Origin: Dyadobacter fanqingshengii
GTDB lineage: Bacteria > Bacteroidota > Bacteroidia > Cytophagales > Spirosomataceae
Direction of reading: 5' to 3'
NCBI RefSeq assembly: GCF_023822005.2
Contig: NZ_CP098806.1
Span: forward strand, 5,516,501-5,580,500
Length of the DNA stretch: 64,000 nucleotides
Shown: positions 53,613-63,100 of the stretch, in pieces
How positions within the stretch are numbered: the first letter of the stretch is position 1
Layout: every line of letters starts with the position of its first letter
Translations under genes and position numbers: made by a program
The notes under the pieces: generated by a model
What the model was told of the DNA's origin: nothing
The model's database searches: none
Seen by the model: only the letters and a program-made list of their open reading frames with translations

Positions 53613-54521
53613 GTGGTAGACATCACCCATAAAAGCAACACATTACGCATTGCAACCGCCCAGGCAGTTGTGCAGGTAAGTAAGGCTGAAACAATTACAG
53701 CAATCCGGGAAAGGGCCGTTCCAAAAGGGGACGTTTTTGAAATGGCAAAAGCTGCTGGCTTCCTGGCCGTAAAAAAGACTCCCGACCTGCTGCCCGATTG
53801 TCATCCGATTCCTGTGGAATATACTGGCGTAAATTACCGGATCGTGGATTTGACGATCATCATTGAGCTGACAGTTAAGACCATATATAAAACTGGTGTG
53901 GAAGTTGAAGCCATGCACGGTGCATCTGTGGTCGCGCTTACCATGTATGATATGCTCAAACCCATCGATAAGGGCGTTGAGATCAGGAATATCCGGTTGT
54001 TGGAGAAAAAAGGCGGAAAAAGCGACAGGAAAGCTATTCCTGAAAATCTAAAAACTGCTGTGATTGTCTGTTCCGACAGTATCTCAAAAGGAATGGGTGA
54101 AGATAGATCGGGGAAGAAAATTATTGAAAAACTGGAATCATTAAAACTGACTGCCAGCGATTACAGCATTATTCCTGACGATAAAAACAGCATTCAGGAA
54201 AAAATCAAAAGCCTTTGTAACGCAGATTATCAGCTTATTTTGGTCACGGGCGGAACCGGGTTGTCTCACCGGGATGTTACACCGGAGGCAGTGTCGGAAT
54301 TAATTGAGAAAGAAATTCCGGGAATTGCTGAAGCGGCGAGGAATTACGGTCAGGACCGCATGCCGACTGCCATGTTATCGCGGTCTGTCGGAGGCTTGAT
54401 TGGTGAAACACTGGTGATTACAATGCCGGGAAGCACAGGCGGAGTTACAGAATATATGGATGCGTTGTTCCCTCAGGTGCTGCACGTTTTCAGTGTTATA
54501 GAAGGCAAAAAGCACGATTAA
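53613..54521 (+). CDS. moaCB: MoaC-MogA/MoaB fusion protein
   Basis: A GTG at 53613 starts this 302-residue protein 3 bases after moaE; MVDITHKSNTLRIATAQA is the usual MoaC opening. Residues 1-145 are MoaC (cyclic pyranopterin monophosphate synthase: LLPDCHPIPVEYTGV, TGVEVEAMHGASVVALTMYD with catalytic Lys/His region). Residues about 149-302 are a MogA/MoaB-type molybdopterin adenylyltransferase (VIVCSDSISKGMGEDRSGK, VTGGTGLSHRDVTPEAV, SVGGLIGETLVITMPGS). It thus unites an early and a late step of cofactor synthesis in one chain, an arrangement known in Bacteroidota and some other bacteria. Confidence 0.92.
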   Translation: MVDITHKSNTLRIATAQAVVQVSKAETITAIRERAVPKGDVFEMAKAAGFLAVKKTPDLLPDCHPIPVEYTGVNYRIVDLTIIIELTVKTIYKTGVEVEAMHGASVVALTMYDMLKPIDKGVEIRNIRLLEKKGGKSDRKAIPENLKTAVIVCSDSISKGMGEDRSGKKIIEKLESLKLTASDYSIIPDDKNSIQEKIKSLCNADYQLILVTGGTGLSHRDVTPEAVSELIEKEIPGIAEAARNYGQDRMPTAMLSRSVGGLIGETLVITMPGSTGGVTEYMDALFPQVLHVFSVIEGKKHD

Positions 54522-54531
54522 AATCTAAATA

Positions 54532-55524
54532 ATGTCCTTACCCATTGTTGATACATTCGGTCGCAAGCACACTTATCTGCGGATTTCGCTGACGGATAAG
54601 TGCAATCTGCGCTGCACCTATTGTATGCCTAAGGAGGACATGCAGTTTATGCCTTCCAAATGGCTCATGCAGGCCGATGAAATCAAGGCACTTGCTGAGA
54701 TTTTTGTTGGAATGGGTGTGGATAAAATCCGGTTGACGGGCGGGGAACCGTTAATCAGGAAAGACGTTGGCCAAATTGTTTCAGATCTCGGAAAGTTGCC
54801 AACCTCACTTACATTAACGACCAATGCTGTTTTCATTGACCAGTTTATTGGCAACCTGAGAGACGCAGGTGTCAATTCATTGAATGTCAGTCTGGATACA
54901 TTGCGGGAAGACCGTTTTATAGCGGTTACCAAACGCGATCATTTCACGAAAACGCTTCATAATATCAGATTGCTTCTTGCTGAGGGATTTGTTGTTAAGA
55001 TCAACATGGTGGTTATGAAGGGCATCAATGAAGATGAAGTCAATGACTTCGTGAGGATGACTTTGGAACAACCCAATCTGCATGTCCGTTTCATTGAATT
55101 TATGCCATTTAAGGGCAATCAGTGGGATATGTCCAAAATTGTTTCCTACAACGATTTACTCTCGGAAATCAATAATGAGTTCGATTTTCAACAACTAACC
55201 GGTGAATTACAAGACACCGCGCATCGTTTTCAGGTAACGGGCGGTGCCGGGACTTTTGGGATCATCGGAACAGTAACGCACCCATTCTGCTCGGGTTGCA
55301 ACCGCATCAGGCTCACTGCTGACGGAAAGCTCAAAAACTGCCTCTTCGACACTTCCGAGGTAGATCTGTTAACGCCCTTACGTGCAGGCCAGGACGTCCG
55401 CACGCTTATTTACGCGCATTTCCACAAAAAACACTTCGCCCACGGCGGCCACGCAGACTTTACAGAGAAACACGCCAAATCAGACTACGAGCAGAACCGG
55501 AATATGATTGCTATTGGGGGGTGA
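54532..55524 (+). CDS. moaA: GTP 3',8-cyclase MoaA (radical SAM)
   Basis: This 330-residue enzyme starts molybdopterin synthesis by rearranging GTP to 3',8-cyclo-7,8-dihydro-GTP. The radical-SAM cluster is Cys24, Cys28 and Cys31 (KCNLRCTYCMPKED); the SAM-binding GGEP is in RLTGGEPLIRKDVG; the second C-terminal cluster is HPFCSGCNRIRLTADGKLKNC. The essential C-terminal Gly-Gly is present (IAIGG). It works with MoaC of the preceding fusion gene, 10 bases upstream, and closes the operon. Confidence 0.96.
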   Translation: MSLPIVDTFGRKHTYLRISLTDKCNLRCTYCMPKEDMQFMPSKWLMQADEIKALAEIFVGMGVDKIRLTGGEPLIRKDVGQIVSDLGKLPTSLTLTTNAVFIDQFIGNLRDAGVNSLNVSLDTLREDRFIAVTKRDHFTKTLHNIRLLLAEGFVVKINMVVMKGINEDEVNDFVRMTLEQPNLHVRFIEFMPFKGNQWDMSKIVSYNDLLSEINNEFDFQQLTGELQDTAHRFQVTGGAGTFGIIGTVTHPFCSGCNRIRLTADGKLKNCLFDTSEVDLLTPLRAGQDVRTLIYAHFHKKHFAHGGHADFTEKHAKSDYEQNRNMIAIGG

Positions 55525-55713
55525 CTTTCGTTTGAGCTTAATGTTTGCTGTTAAAGTTAGTGATGTAAACGTCACCAATTCTTCTATTTTGTATACTTAA
55601 AACCATTCAACACTAATTTCTGCCGTTCAAATAATGCGTGCAACATGTGGTGCCTTGCGGTTATCATTGGTAAAATCTTTAAAAACTTTTACTCAAAGTA
55701 ACCTTCAAGAGCC

Positions 55714-56130
55714 ATGAGAACCGTGATGAAAACGATTGCCGCCGCAGCCTTTACACTCCTCTTAATTAGCAATAATGTATCCGCATCACCTCGCGTTGAG
55801 CCCAAAGCGGAATGTAAAAATAACTCCTGCGAAAAATTTAAAATTGGCATGTATCGGGTAAGAAATACGGTCTCTATGAATTTGTTGATGGAAAAGCAAA
55901 AAGGAGAACGTGTTGCCATTCGCTTAATGGATTCGAAAGGCAAAGTGCTTCATGAGGAGTATGTTCCGAAATATCTGAGCAAATTCGGCCGCAAGCTGAA
56001 TTTTCAGGAAATCAGAGATGGCGTTTATACGCTGGAAGTCTCTAATGATTATGAAAAAATCGTTAAGAGCATTTACCTTGCTACCAACGAAGTAAGGGAG
56101 GTTGAACGGACTTTGGTAGGGACAAATTAA
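55714..56130 (+). CDS. Small secreted beta-rich protein of unknown function
   Basis: This 138-residue protein has a signal peptide (KTIAAAAFTLLLISNNVSA). The mature part has two cysteines close together (ECKNNSCEKF) and an Ig/Fn-like strand pattern (VAIRLMDSKGKVLHEEYVPKYLSKFGRKLNFQEIRDGVYTLEV... split by turns) like the DUF3244 or T9SS-domain sandwich, though no sorting signal is present. No function is known. Its stop codon lies inside the first unit of a 23-bp tandem duplication, and a terminator follows. Confidence 0.7.
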   Translation: MRTVMKTIAAAAFTLLLISNNVSASPRVEPKAECKNNSCEKFKIGMYRVRNTVSMNLLMEKQKGERVAIRLMDSKGKVLHEEYVPKYLSKFGRKLNFQEIRDGVYTLEVSNDYEKIVKSIYLATNEVREVERTLVGTN

Positions 56131-56160
56131 GGTTCACGGTAGGGACAAACTAAGGTTCAC
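56115..56160. repeat. Tandem 23-bp duplication over a gene end
   Basis: Units 56115-56137 and 56138-56160 (starting GGTAGGGACAAA) differ by one base. The first holds the stop codon of the secreted protein; the second lies in the 3' untranslated part. It reads as a recent slippage or insertion duplication. Confidence 0.85.
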
Positions 56161-56167
56161 AAACGAT

Positions 56168-56214
56168 GCGTTACAGGTTTGCCGCCGCAGCATTCCTGTG
56201 ACGCTTTTTATTTT
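56168..56214 (+). terminator. Rho-independent terminator
   Basis: GCGTTACAGG (56168-56177) pairs with CCTGTGACGC (56195-56204) with one G-T pair around a 17-base loop, followed by TTTTTATTTTT. It ends the small secreted-protein gene; its tail overlaps the last codons of the convergent gene. Confidence 0.7.
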
Positions 56215-57398
56215 TCAAGCTCAATCGCTTTATTGATTCGTGGCAAAAGCTTTGCAAACAGCAAATCGTAAGTGATTTTGCCCCAAATTAAAATGCAGGG
56301 GACGGCTTTCACCACGTAAGGCTTCATCCATTCGTTTCTGATAAATCTTGGAAAAAGATCAGTAGGAGACAATGTTGTGAAGACGAATGCGAGCACCAAA
56401 AGCGCATAATTTTCTGGCTTCTGTTTTTGCCCGTAATACCAGAGCGCAACGCCGGTTATAGCAATAATAAATGTAGGCGACTCGGCCCGGTGGTTGAAAA
56501 TAACCACCCAGATCATGATCGAAGCCAGCAATAGCATCCTGAAAACGAAGTTGCTGTATTGTTTTATCCTCAAAAGCGGAATACAAAACAGGATTGCTCC
56601 CGCAACGCTCACGTAAGTTTTATTCACATTCAACCCAAACCAGGTTTTCAGCCAGCCGATCACGGATAAGCCATCCGAAATGGAATGGTCATTTGCGAGT
56701 AAATTCGCCCAGCTTTTATAAAGAAAAATAAACTGCTCCATATCCACAACCAGCAGAGGAAGGAGGGTAAACAAGACAACCCAAAAAGCGGTCGTGTAAG
56801 TGAGTTTGAATTTGTTGGGATACAACAGGAACAGCGCCAGTCCGACAATCCCAAACAGCTTGATAAAGATCGTAGAAACGAGGCAAAACGAAGCCAGCCA
56901 ATATTTTCCTCTCTCCAAAAAACCGAATGTGAAGAGCAAAAGCCCGGCAATCAATGCATTACTCTGCTCATTTTGAACGGCAGTAAGGAATTCAACGATT
57001 ACAAAAACCAGGATCAACCCCTTCGTACGCATGTCAAGACGCGGCAAATAATAGACGGAAAAAAAGAGAACTGCGGCGTTCAGAATGTTCCATAATGATA
57101 AGCCGACAATGTCGGGAAGGATGGCGAAAATGCCGAAAATCAAGGCAAATGCAGGACTGTATTTGAAAAGATCAAATTGTTCTTCAACAAAATGCACATA
57201 TAGATCCTTTCGCTCAATCAGGTGAAAGAAGGACTGTTTGAAAATGATGTAGTTATTGTAAGTTGTATAAAGCTTTCCGCCTTCATAAAAACTTTTAAGT
57301 GCCCCAAAATAGGATTGCAAGCTGGCAAAGATCACCACGCCCAAAAAAAGGATCAGCAGATATTTTTGATTAACTAAAAAACGGTTTACAGCACCCAT
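56208..57398 (-). CDS. GT87/DUF2029-like polyprenol-linked glycosyltransferase
   Basis: This 396-residue integral membrane protein has about 10-11 hydrophobic segments and a large first periplasmic loop, the layout of GT-C glycosyltransferases. DLYVHFVEEQFDLFKYSPAF, with an acidic residue in the first loop and the FxYxP element, matches the GT87/DUF2029 family of polyprenyl-phosphate-mannose-dependent transferases. It would add a sugar to a glycolipid or polysaccharide outside the inner membrane. The acceptor is unknown. It is a single gene. Confidence 0.75.
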   Translation of the reverse strand: MGAVNRFLVNQKYLLILFLGVVIFASLQSYFGALKSFYEGGKLYTTYNNYIIFKQSFFHLIERKDLYVHFVEEQFDLFKYSPAFALIFGIFAILPDIVGLSLWNILNAAVLFFSVYYLPRLDMRTKGLILVFVIVEFLTAVQNEQSNALIAGLLLFTFGFLERGKYWLASFCLVSTIFIKLFGIVGLALFLLYPNKFKLTYTTAFWVVLFTLLPLLVVDMEQFIFLYKSWANLLANDHSISDGLSVIGWLKTWFGLNVNKTYVSVAGAILFCIPLLRIKQYSNFVFRMLLLASIMIWVVIFNHRAESPTFIIAITGVALWYYGQKQKPENYALLVLAFVFTTLSPTDLFPRFIRNEWMKPYVVKAVPCILIWGKITYDLLFAKLLPRINKAIELEK

Positions 57399-57458
57399 CG
57401 CACACAGAAATGTCCCTCATTATGATTTCAGGTCAAAACTAGGGATAAATCAGGGCAT

Positions 57459-57908
57459 TTATTTTAGTCTTTTGTCAAAATGAATGTCTTCTACGCGAAT
57501 AATCCTGGCCAGCTTGTGGTCTGGGTGAAGGGGATTTAAAAGGTAGTTGAACTCTGTAAACGAATGTGCGGACGGGACTTTCATAATCCAGAATTGCCCT
57601 TGCCCGATCCATTGCTCTGTGAAGTCCGCTAATGTGTTCGGATATGGAAACTGCCACCAATTTTCGGGTAACTTCTGCTGCTCAATTTCCAGGATGGACG
57701 CGTCATCAGGTAAGTCAATCGTTACCAAAGCCTGATTTTTTGGAATAAATGAAGAGTTGGCCAGGATTTCCAGCTTCGAAAGCGAAACGTGCTCGGATGT
57801 GTAAATGATCTGCGTCCCTTTGTAATGCCAGCGTCCGGCAGCATACAGGCAGCCTGTTCCCTGCAAATCAGTTGCATATGTTCGGCTGGTAATGCGGAAA
57901 ACGAGCAT
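57459..57908 (-). CDS. RES-domain toxin (NAD+ phosphorylase/glycohydrolase type)
   Basis: This 149-residue protein is a RES domain with the conserved Arg-Gly-Ser/Tyr-Ser-Glu signature: MLVFRITSRTYA near the start, GAGRWH-type segment (here AAGRWHYKGTQIIYTSE), LSKLEIL, and the C-terminal RIIRVEDI. RES toxins consume NAD+ (by phosphorolysis in characterised cases) and arrest growth; a few modify other targets by ADP-ribosylation. The Xre antitoxin gene precedes it with a 3-base gap, the standard order for this system. Confidence 0.9.
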   Translation of the reverse strand: MLVFRITSRTYATDLQGTGCLYAAGRWHYKGTQIIYTSEHVSLSKLEILANSSFIPKNQALVTIDLPDDASILEIEQQKLPENWWQFPYPNTLADFTEQWIGQGQFWIMKVPSAHSFTEFNYLLNPLHPDHKLARIIRVEDIHFDKRLK

Positions 57909-57911
57909 AAC

Positions 57912-58373
57912 TTAGGAGTAAATGCCGTGTTCTATCCTGAAAAGCACATTCAGCACTTCTTCTCTTCCAATCGAAGAAGTCAATAATTCGAGTGGTTTTT
58001 TGCCGCCTAATGCGAGAATGGGGCTGTTAAGCCAGGTGTTAAAATCGTTTTCATCCTGGAAAACATCCAACCCTTTTGCTATTATTTTGGAGAAATCAAT
58101 AACCTTTTCGCTTTCCGCAGGTGATAGCAGAGCCTTGTTCTTAATGCGACGCTGGAAAGTGCTTTCAGACAAATTCAGCATTTCACCAAATTGCTTATTC
58201 GACAAATTCATTCGTTTCTGAACCGTCTGGGCAATGGAAATTGGAATTCCCTGCTGCGTAACTTCAATAAATGACAAGAAGCTGTCTATTTTTTGTTTGA
58301 AAGCCTTTTGGCCTCCCATAACGCTGATGATCTGTGTATGCATACTGTCAAATGATTGAGATATAACATTCAT
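57912..58373 (-). CDS. Xre/MbcA/ParS-type antitoxin
   Basis: The frame from ATG 58373 gives 153 residues; the in-frame Met11 (58343) would leave the whole palindrome 58343-58382 in front of the gene and is an equally good start. The N-terminal HTH domain (LSNKQFGEMLNLSESTFQRR) binds DNA; the C-terminal DUF2384 domain (DENDFNTWLNSPILALGGKK, LTSSIGREEVLNVLFRIEHG) covers the RES active site. It neutralises the toxin encoded 3 bases downstream and represses its own operon. Confidence 0.9.
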   Translation of the reverse strand: MNVISQSFDSMHTQIISVMGGQKAFKQKIDSFLSFIEVTQQGIPISIAQTVQKRMNLSNKQFGEMLNLSESTFQRRIKNKALLSPAESEKVIDFSKIIAKGLDVFQDENDFNTWLNSPILALGGKKPLELLTSSIGREEVLNVLFRIEHGIYS

Positions 58374-58382
58374 TTGACAGTA
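58343..58382. promoter_or_regulatory. 13-bp-arm palindrome over the antitoxin start (operator)
   Basis: TACTGTCAAATGA (58343-58355) and its exact reverse complement TCATTTGACAGTA (58370-58382) are separated by 14 bases. The annotated ATG (58371-58373) lies in the right arm. The site fits binding of an antitoxin-toxin complex for autoregulation. Confidence 0.7.
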
Positions 58383-58401
58383 AATATATGAAAAATCAAT
58401 T

Positions 58402-59331
58402 TCAATTCTTCACATAACCCAAAGATTTCAACCACCCATCCATCGCTGCCGGCCAACCTGCCAGGGAGCCTTTTCCTTCAGTCCGCATGCCATAACCGTG
58501 ACCGCCTTGTGGGTATAGGTGCATTTCTGCGGGGATTTTTTGTTTTTTGAGGGCGAGGTAATAGGCAATGCTATTTTCGGGTGGAACGCCGGTGTCGTCC
58601 ATGGCGTGTACGAGGAATGCGGGAGGCGTTTCGGCGCTTACTTGCAGCTCATTGGAGTAGTATTTGATCAATTCGTCGGATTTTTCAGCGCCCAGCAGAT
58701 TATCGCGCGAGCCGCCGTGGGCCAGTTCCGGCAGCAGGGAAATGACAGGATAGATCAAGATCGAAAAATTGGGTTTGCCGTCGGGTGAAGCTTTTTCGCC
58801 TTTGTTAAAATGCGTCGACAATGTTGCAGCAAGGTGACCGCCGGCTGAGAAGCCCATGACGCCGATTTTATTGACATCTATGTTCCACTTTCCAGCACTT
58901 TGACGGATCAGTTTCATCGCTTGCATGGCATCCATTAACGGCACTTCATGCTGGTGCGTCATCGTTTTTTCACTTGGTAACCTGTATTTCAGCACAAAAG
59001 CAGAGATTCCACGGTCATTAAACCATTTGGCAAAATCACTCCCTTCGTGGGAAGATGCCAGAATTCCATAACCTCCGCCCGGGCAGATCATGACAGCGGC
59101 ACCCGTTGATTTTTCTTTTGGAACAATAAAAGCCGTCAAAGTAGGAACCGAAACACCACTGATCCTTAGAATGTTACTGGCATCCGTAACAGACTTTTCT
59201 TCAACAGTATTGGCTTTAAAATTGGGGACTTTGCCTTCCGGCCACAAATTAATCACTTCATTTTGAGCCATGGATTTATCGGGAGTAGCGTATAAGGCCA
59301 ATGCAACCAGGAGACCTGTTAGTTTTTTCAT
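58402..59331 (-). CDS. Secreted alpha/beta-hydrolase (acetyl-xylan-esterase-like)
   Basis: This 309-residue protein has a signal peptide (ending YATPDKSMAQ). It has the serine-esterase nucleophile elbow GFSAGGH, the oxyanion-type CPGGGYGILASSHEG, a late Asp in HAMDDTGVPPE and a His in YPQGGHGYGM. These features match the feruloyl/acetyl-xylan esterase-like (BD-FAE, COG0657) hydrolases that remove ester groups from plant polysaccharides. Substrate is inferred only from family. It is a single gene between the toxin-antitoxin pair and a secreted unknown. Confidence 0.85.
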   Translation of the reverse strand: MKKLTGLLVALALYATPDKSMAQNEVINLWPEGKVPNFKANTVEEKSVTDASNILRISGVSVPTLTAFIVPKEKSTGAAVMICPGGGYGILASSHEGSDFAKWFNDRGISAFVLKYRLPSEKTMTHQHEVPLMDAMQAMKLIRQSAGKWNIDVNKIGVMGFSAGGHLAATLSTHFNKGEKASPDGKPNFSILIYPVISLLPELAHGGSRDNLLGAEKSDELIKYYSNELQVSAETPPAFLVHAMDDTGVPPENSIAYYLALKKQKIPAEMHLYPQGGHGYGMRTEGKGSLAGWPAAMDGWLKSLGYVKN

Positions 59332-59400
59332 CGATTGAAATTTCTAACAATAAGACGGTCCCCAGGCCAATATACCATGTATTTTGATCGGAAAAAGTGA

Positions 59401-59991
59401 TTAAGGCTTTGCCGGATTGATCATAATATGCGCCCTGTGCGTGCCCGGGTCCATAATCCAGGGCATGCCCGGAACATCCGGTTTAAGCGGTAAGCCTGTG
59501 CTTTCAGCCGTCGCGAAAGGAATGTAAACCACATAGCGCAGATAACCATTTTTCAGGTCACCGCTGGCATTGTCATAGTTATCTTTGGATCCTGACAATG
59601 CAAAAAGTGTGGACGATTGCTTTGGCATCATCAGTTTTCCATCTTTCACTTCCTTTTCACGAATGTCAAAAATTTCCTTTGGATTTTTGCCCTCTTTGGC
59701 CAGCACGCGGCCTCTTTCCATAAATGCATCCAAACCTGAGAAATAGCAGGAAACATTAATATCCTCCTTTTTCGGATCATCTGCAATGCAAACCATATCA
59801 TTGCTGCCATCGCGAAGCACTTTAAATGATCCGTCCGAAGCATAGCCGTACACTTTCGCGCCTTCGCGTTTGTCAGCAGGCGCGGCCAGCACAGCCGTCT
59901 TGATTTGAATTTCGGGAGATAGAACGGTGGTTTGTCCCATCGCTTGCGCGGCCAGCAACAGGGAAATTGCGGAAAAAAAAGTCTTGCTCAT
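59401..59991 (-). CDS. Secreted protein of unknown function
   Basis: This 196-residue protein has a signal peptide (SLLLAAQAMG/QT). Features are an N-terminal repeat-like KVYGYASDGSFKVLRDGSND, two cysteines (VCIADDP and VSCYFSG), and a striking C-terminus GMPWIMDPGTHRAHIMINP with conserved-looking Trp, Asp and His. No family is recognised. An exact -7 box on the minus strand is 69 bases upstream. It lies between an exported esterase and the divergent heme-protein genes. Confidence 0.6.
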   Translation of the reverse strand: MSKTFFSAISLLLAAQAMGQTTVLSPEIQIKTAVLAAPADKREGAKVYGYASDGSFKVLRDGSNDMVCIADDPKKEDINVSCYFSGLDAFMERGRVLAKEGKNPKEIFDIREKEVKDGKLMMPKQSSTLFALSGSKDNYDNASGDLKNGYLRYVVYIPFATAESTGLPLKPDVPGMPWIMDPGTHRAHIMINPAKP

Positions 59992-60059
59992 GGTAGTAAA
60001 TGACAGGTGGTTTGTCTCTTATATGCTTAAAATTAGCAATCTTTAATTTAAGATTTGCA

Positions 60060-60067
60060 CAAATCTA
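60060..60067 (-). promoter_or_regulatory. Putative -7 promoter box (TAGATTTG)
   Basis: On the minus strand TAGATTTG matches TAnnTTTG exactly, 68 bases before the ATG at 59991, in the short divergent gap before the heme-protein gene. Confidence 0.35.
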
Positions 60068-60100
60068 CTTTCGCACAACAGACTGTAATTGATAAACCCC

Positions 60101-63100
60101 ATGAACTTAAAAAAAACGTTGATGCTGATTCCGGCGGGATGTCTGATGGCAAGCCTGATGATCGCTTCTTACCAGCACGTTAACCCAAGCACTTTTCAAA
60201 GTTCAAAGCTGGACAGCCTATATAAAGACCTCACCGAAGCTCAAAAACGATCACCAAAATACGCAGTAGCGGGCCTTTCCGTAACAAACGGGTTGGAAGC
60301 AACACTTTTTGCCTCAGAACCAACCATTACCAACCCTACCAACATTGATGTGGATCATTTGGGGCGGGTTTGGGTTTGCGAAGCCTATAATTACCGGCCA
60401 GCGATCAATGGTAACCCCACCAAAAACGAAGGCGACCGCATCCTGATCATGGAGGATTCCGATGGCGATGGTAAATCGGATAAAACGACTGTTTTTTATC
60501 AGGGAAAAGAGATTAATTCTCCGCTTGGGATCTGGGTCATGGGTAACCGGGTCGTGGTTTCTCAAAGTCCTTACGTATGGCTTTTCACTGATGAAAATAA
60601 TGATGGGAAAGCTGATAAAAAAGATGTGATCTTCGAAGGAGTAGGCGGTGAGCAGCACGACCACGGCATGCACGCATTCATTTTCGGGCCGGATGGAAAG
60701 TTGTATTTCAATTTTGGCAATGAGGGCGGACATTTATTGGATGGCAAGGGAAATCCGGTGATTGGAAAAGATGGGCAGCCGATTGATTTCAAAAAACTAA
60801 AACAGGGAATGGTGTTCCGCTGCGACCCAGATTTCAAGAATATCGAGGTTTTGGGTAATAATTTCAGGAATAATTATGAAGTCGCGGTGGATAGTTACGG
60901 CACTATGTGGCAGTCTGATAATGATGATGACGGCAACAAAGGCGTGCGGATCAATTATGTCATGCAATATGGCAATTACGGTTATACGGATGAGGTTACC
61001 GGCGCTGGCTGGCGCGCTAACCGCACCAATATGGAGGATTCAATTCCTTATCGCCACTGGCATTTAAATGATCCGGGTGTGGTTCCCAATTTGCTGCAAA
61101 CAGGCTCAGGATCGCCAACGGGAATGGTCTTATATGAAGGTTCTCTTTTGCCAAAGGAATTTCAGAATCAAATGATCCACTGCGAGCCGGGGCATAATGT
61201 GGTTCGTTCTTACCCGGTTCAGAAATCAGGCGCAGGTTATACAGCCAAGATCGTGAATGTGGTTGATGGTAAAAGGGATCAATGGTTCCGGCCTTCCGAC
61301 GTGTGCGTCGCGCCGGACGGGTCCCTCATCGTTTCCGACTGGTATGATCCGGGCGTAGGCGGCCACCAGGCAGGAGATCAGAACAGAGGCCGTTTATACA
61401 GAATTGCACCGACAAATACGCCTTACCGAATTCCAAAAACCGATTTAACAACGGCAAACGGTGCGGTCCAGGCATTGCAAAGCCCCAATCTTTCGGTTCG
61501 TTACCAGGCCTGGATGGCTTTGAATCAAATGGGTGAAAAAGCGATTCCATCATTAGAAAAGCTTTTTAAAGATAAAAAATCAGGCGACCGGATGCGCGCA
61601 AGAGCATTATGGTTACTTAGCAAATGGCCAGCTTCGAGCAAAAAGAACATTGATATAGCCATTAAAGACGCTAATCCTGATATGCGCATTGCTGCATTGC
61701 GTGCCGCAAGTGAGTTGAAAGATGTGGACATTACCAGTTACATTAGTCTGTTGGTTAAAGATGCTGAGCCTCAGGTGAGAAGAGAATGCGCATTGATCCT
61801 GCATCACAACAAATCGCCGAAAGCACCCGCATTATGGGCCGAGCTTGCATTGCAATATGATGGCAAAGATCGTTGGTATCTGGAAGCATTGGGAATCGGC
61901 GCTGACGATCAGTGGGATTCGTTTTTTAAAGCATGGCAAGCCAAAGTAGGAGCCAATGCAACGGCAACCCAGGCTGGAAAGGACATCGTTTGGCGGTCAC
62001 GCGGTAAGGAATCAGTTCCTTTGCTGGCTTCACTTGCCGGTGATCCTAAAACAGATTTGAAAAGCAGGCTGCGTTACTTCCGTGCATTTGATTTCAACCC
62101 GGCTGCGAACGAAAAATCGATGGCCCTTTTGCAGATCATGAAAGGAAATTCACCTGAACAAACGCAGGTGAATGAGCTCGCATTAAGGCATTTAGATCCG
62201 GCATTTGTAAAACAAAATGCAGAGGCAATGGCCTCGCTCAAAAAGTTGCTCGACTCCTCCTTCGGAACGCCGGCATATCTTGAATTGGTGAGTAAATATG
62301 AATTGGAATCAGAGAACGCCAGATTGCTGGATATGGCGATAAATCAAGCTTCAACCAGAACGGGACCGGCTGCCGCCACGCAATTAATGAAACAAGGAGG
62401 CGGCAAAATGGTCCGGGACATTATCAAGGGTTCTGATGCTCCCAAAAGCGAAGGAATTGTGTCCGCATTGAGAGGTGTAGGAAGCAAGGAATCATTGGAA
62501 ATATTGCAAACTGTTGCATTAGACGATAAATATCCTTCGGGTTTGCGCACAATCGCCGCCCGATCTTTGGGCGGGACTATGAATGGGGAAGATCAGGTTT
62601 TGGCTTTGTTGAAAGACGGAAAGCTAAGCGGCGAGCAAAAAGCAGCCGCTGTAAAGGGACTGAGTGGCGCATGGAGGAAATCGGTGAAGCTGGAAGCCGC
62701 CAAATACACCGACGGGGCAACAGTAGCAATCGCAAAACATCCGCAGGTGAAAGACCTGATCGGCATGAAGGGAGATTTATCCAAAGGAAAGCAAGTATTT
62801 ACTTCCTACTGCTCAGTTTGCCACCAGGTAAATGGAGAAGGCATGGATTTCGGGCCGAAACTTTCTGAAATAGGAAGCAAATTGCCTAAGGAAGCCCAAT
62901 ACTCAGCCATTTTCGAGCCTAGCGCAGGAATTGGCTTTGGTTACGAAGGCTTTGAGGTAACATTAAAAGACGGCTCAACCGTCTCCGGAATCGTCGCCAG
63001 CAAAACAGAAACCGACCTGATCCTGAAATTTCCGGGAGGCTCAACCCAGGAATATAAAATGTCCCAAGTCAAATCCATCAAACAACTCAACGACTCCATG

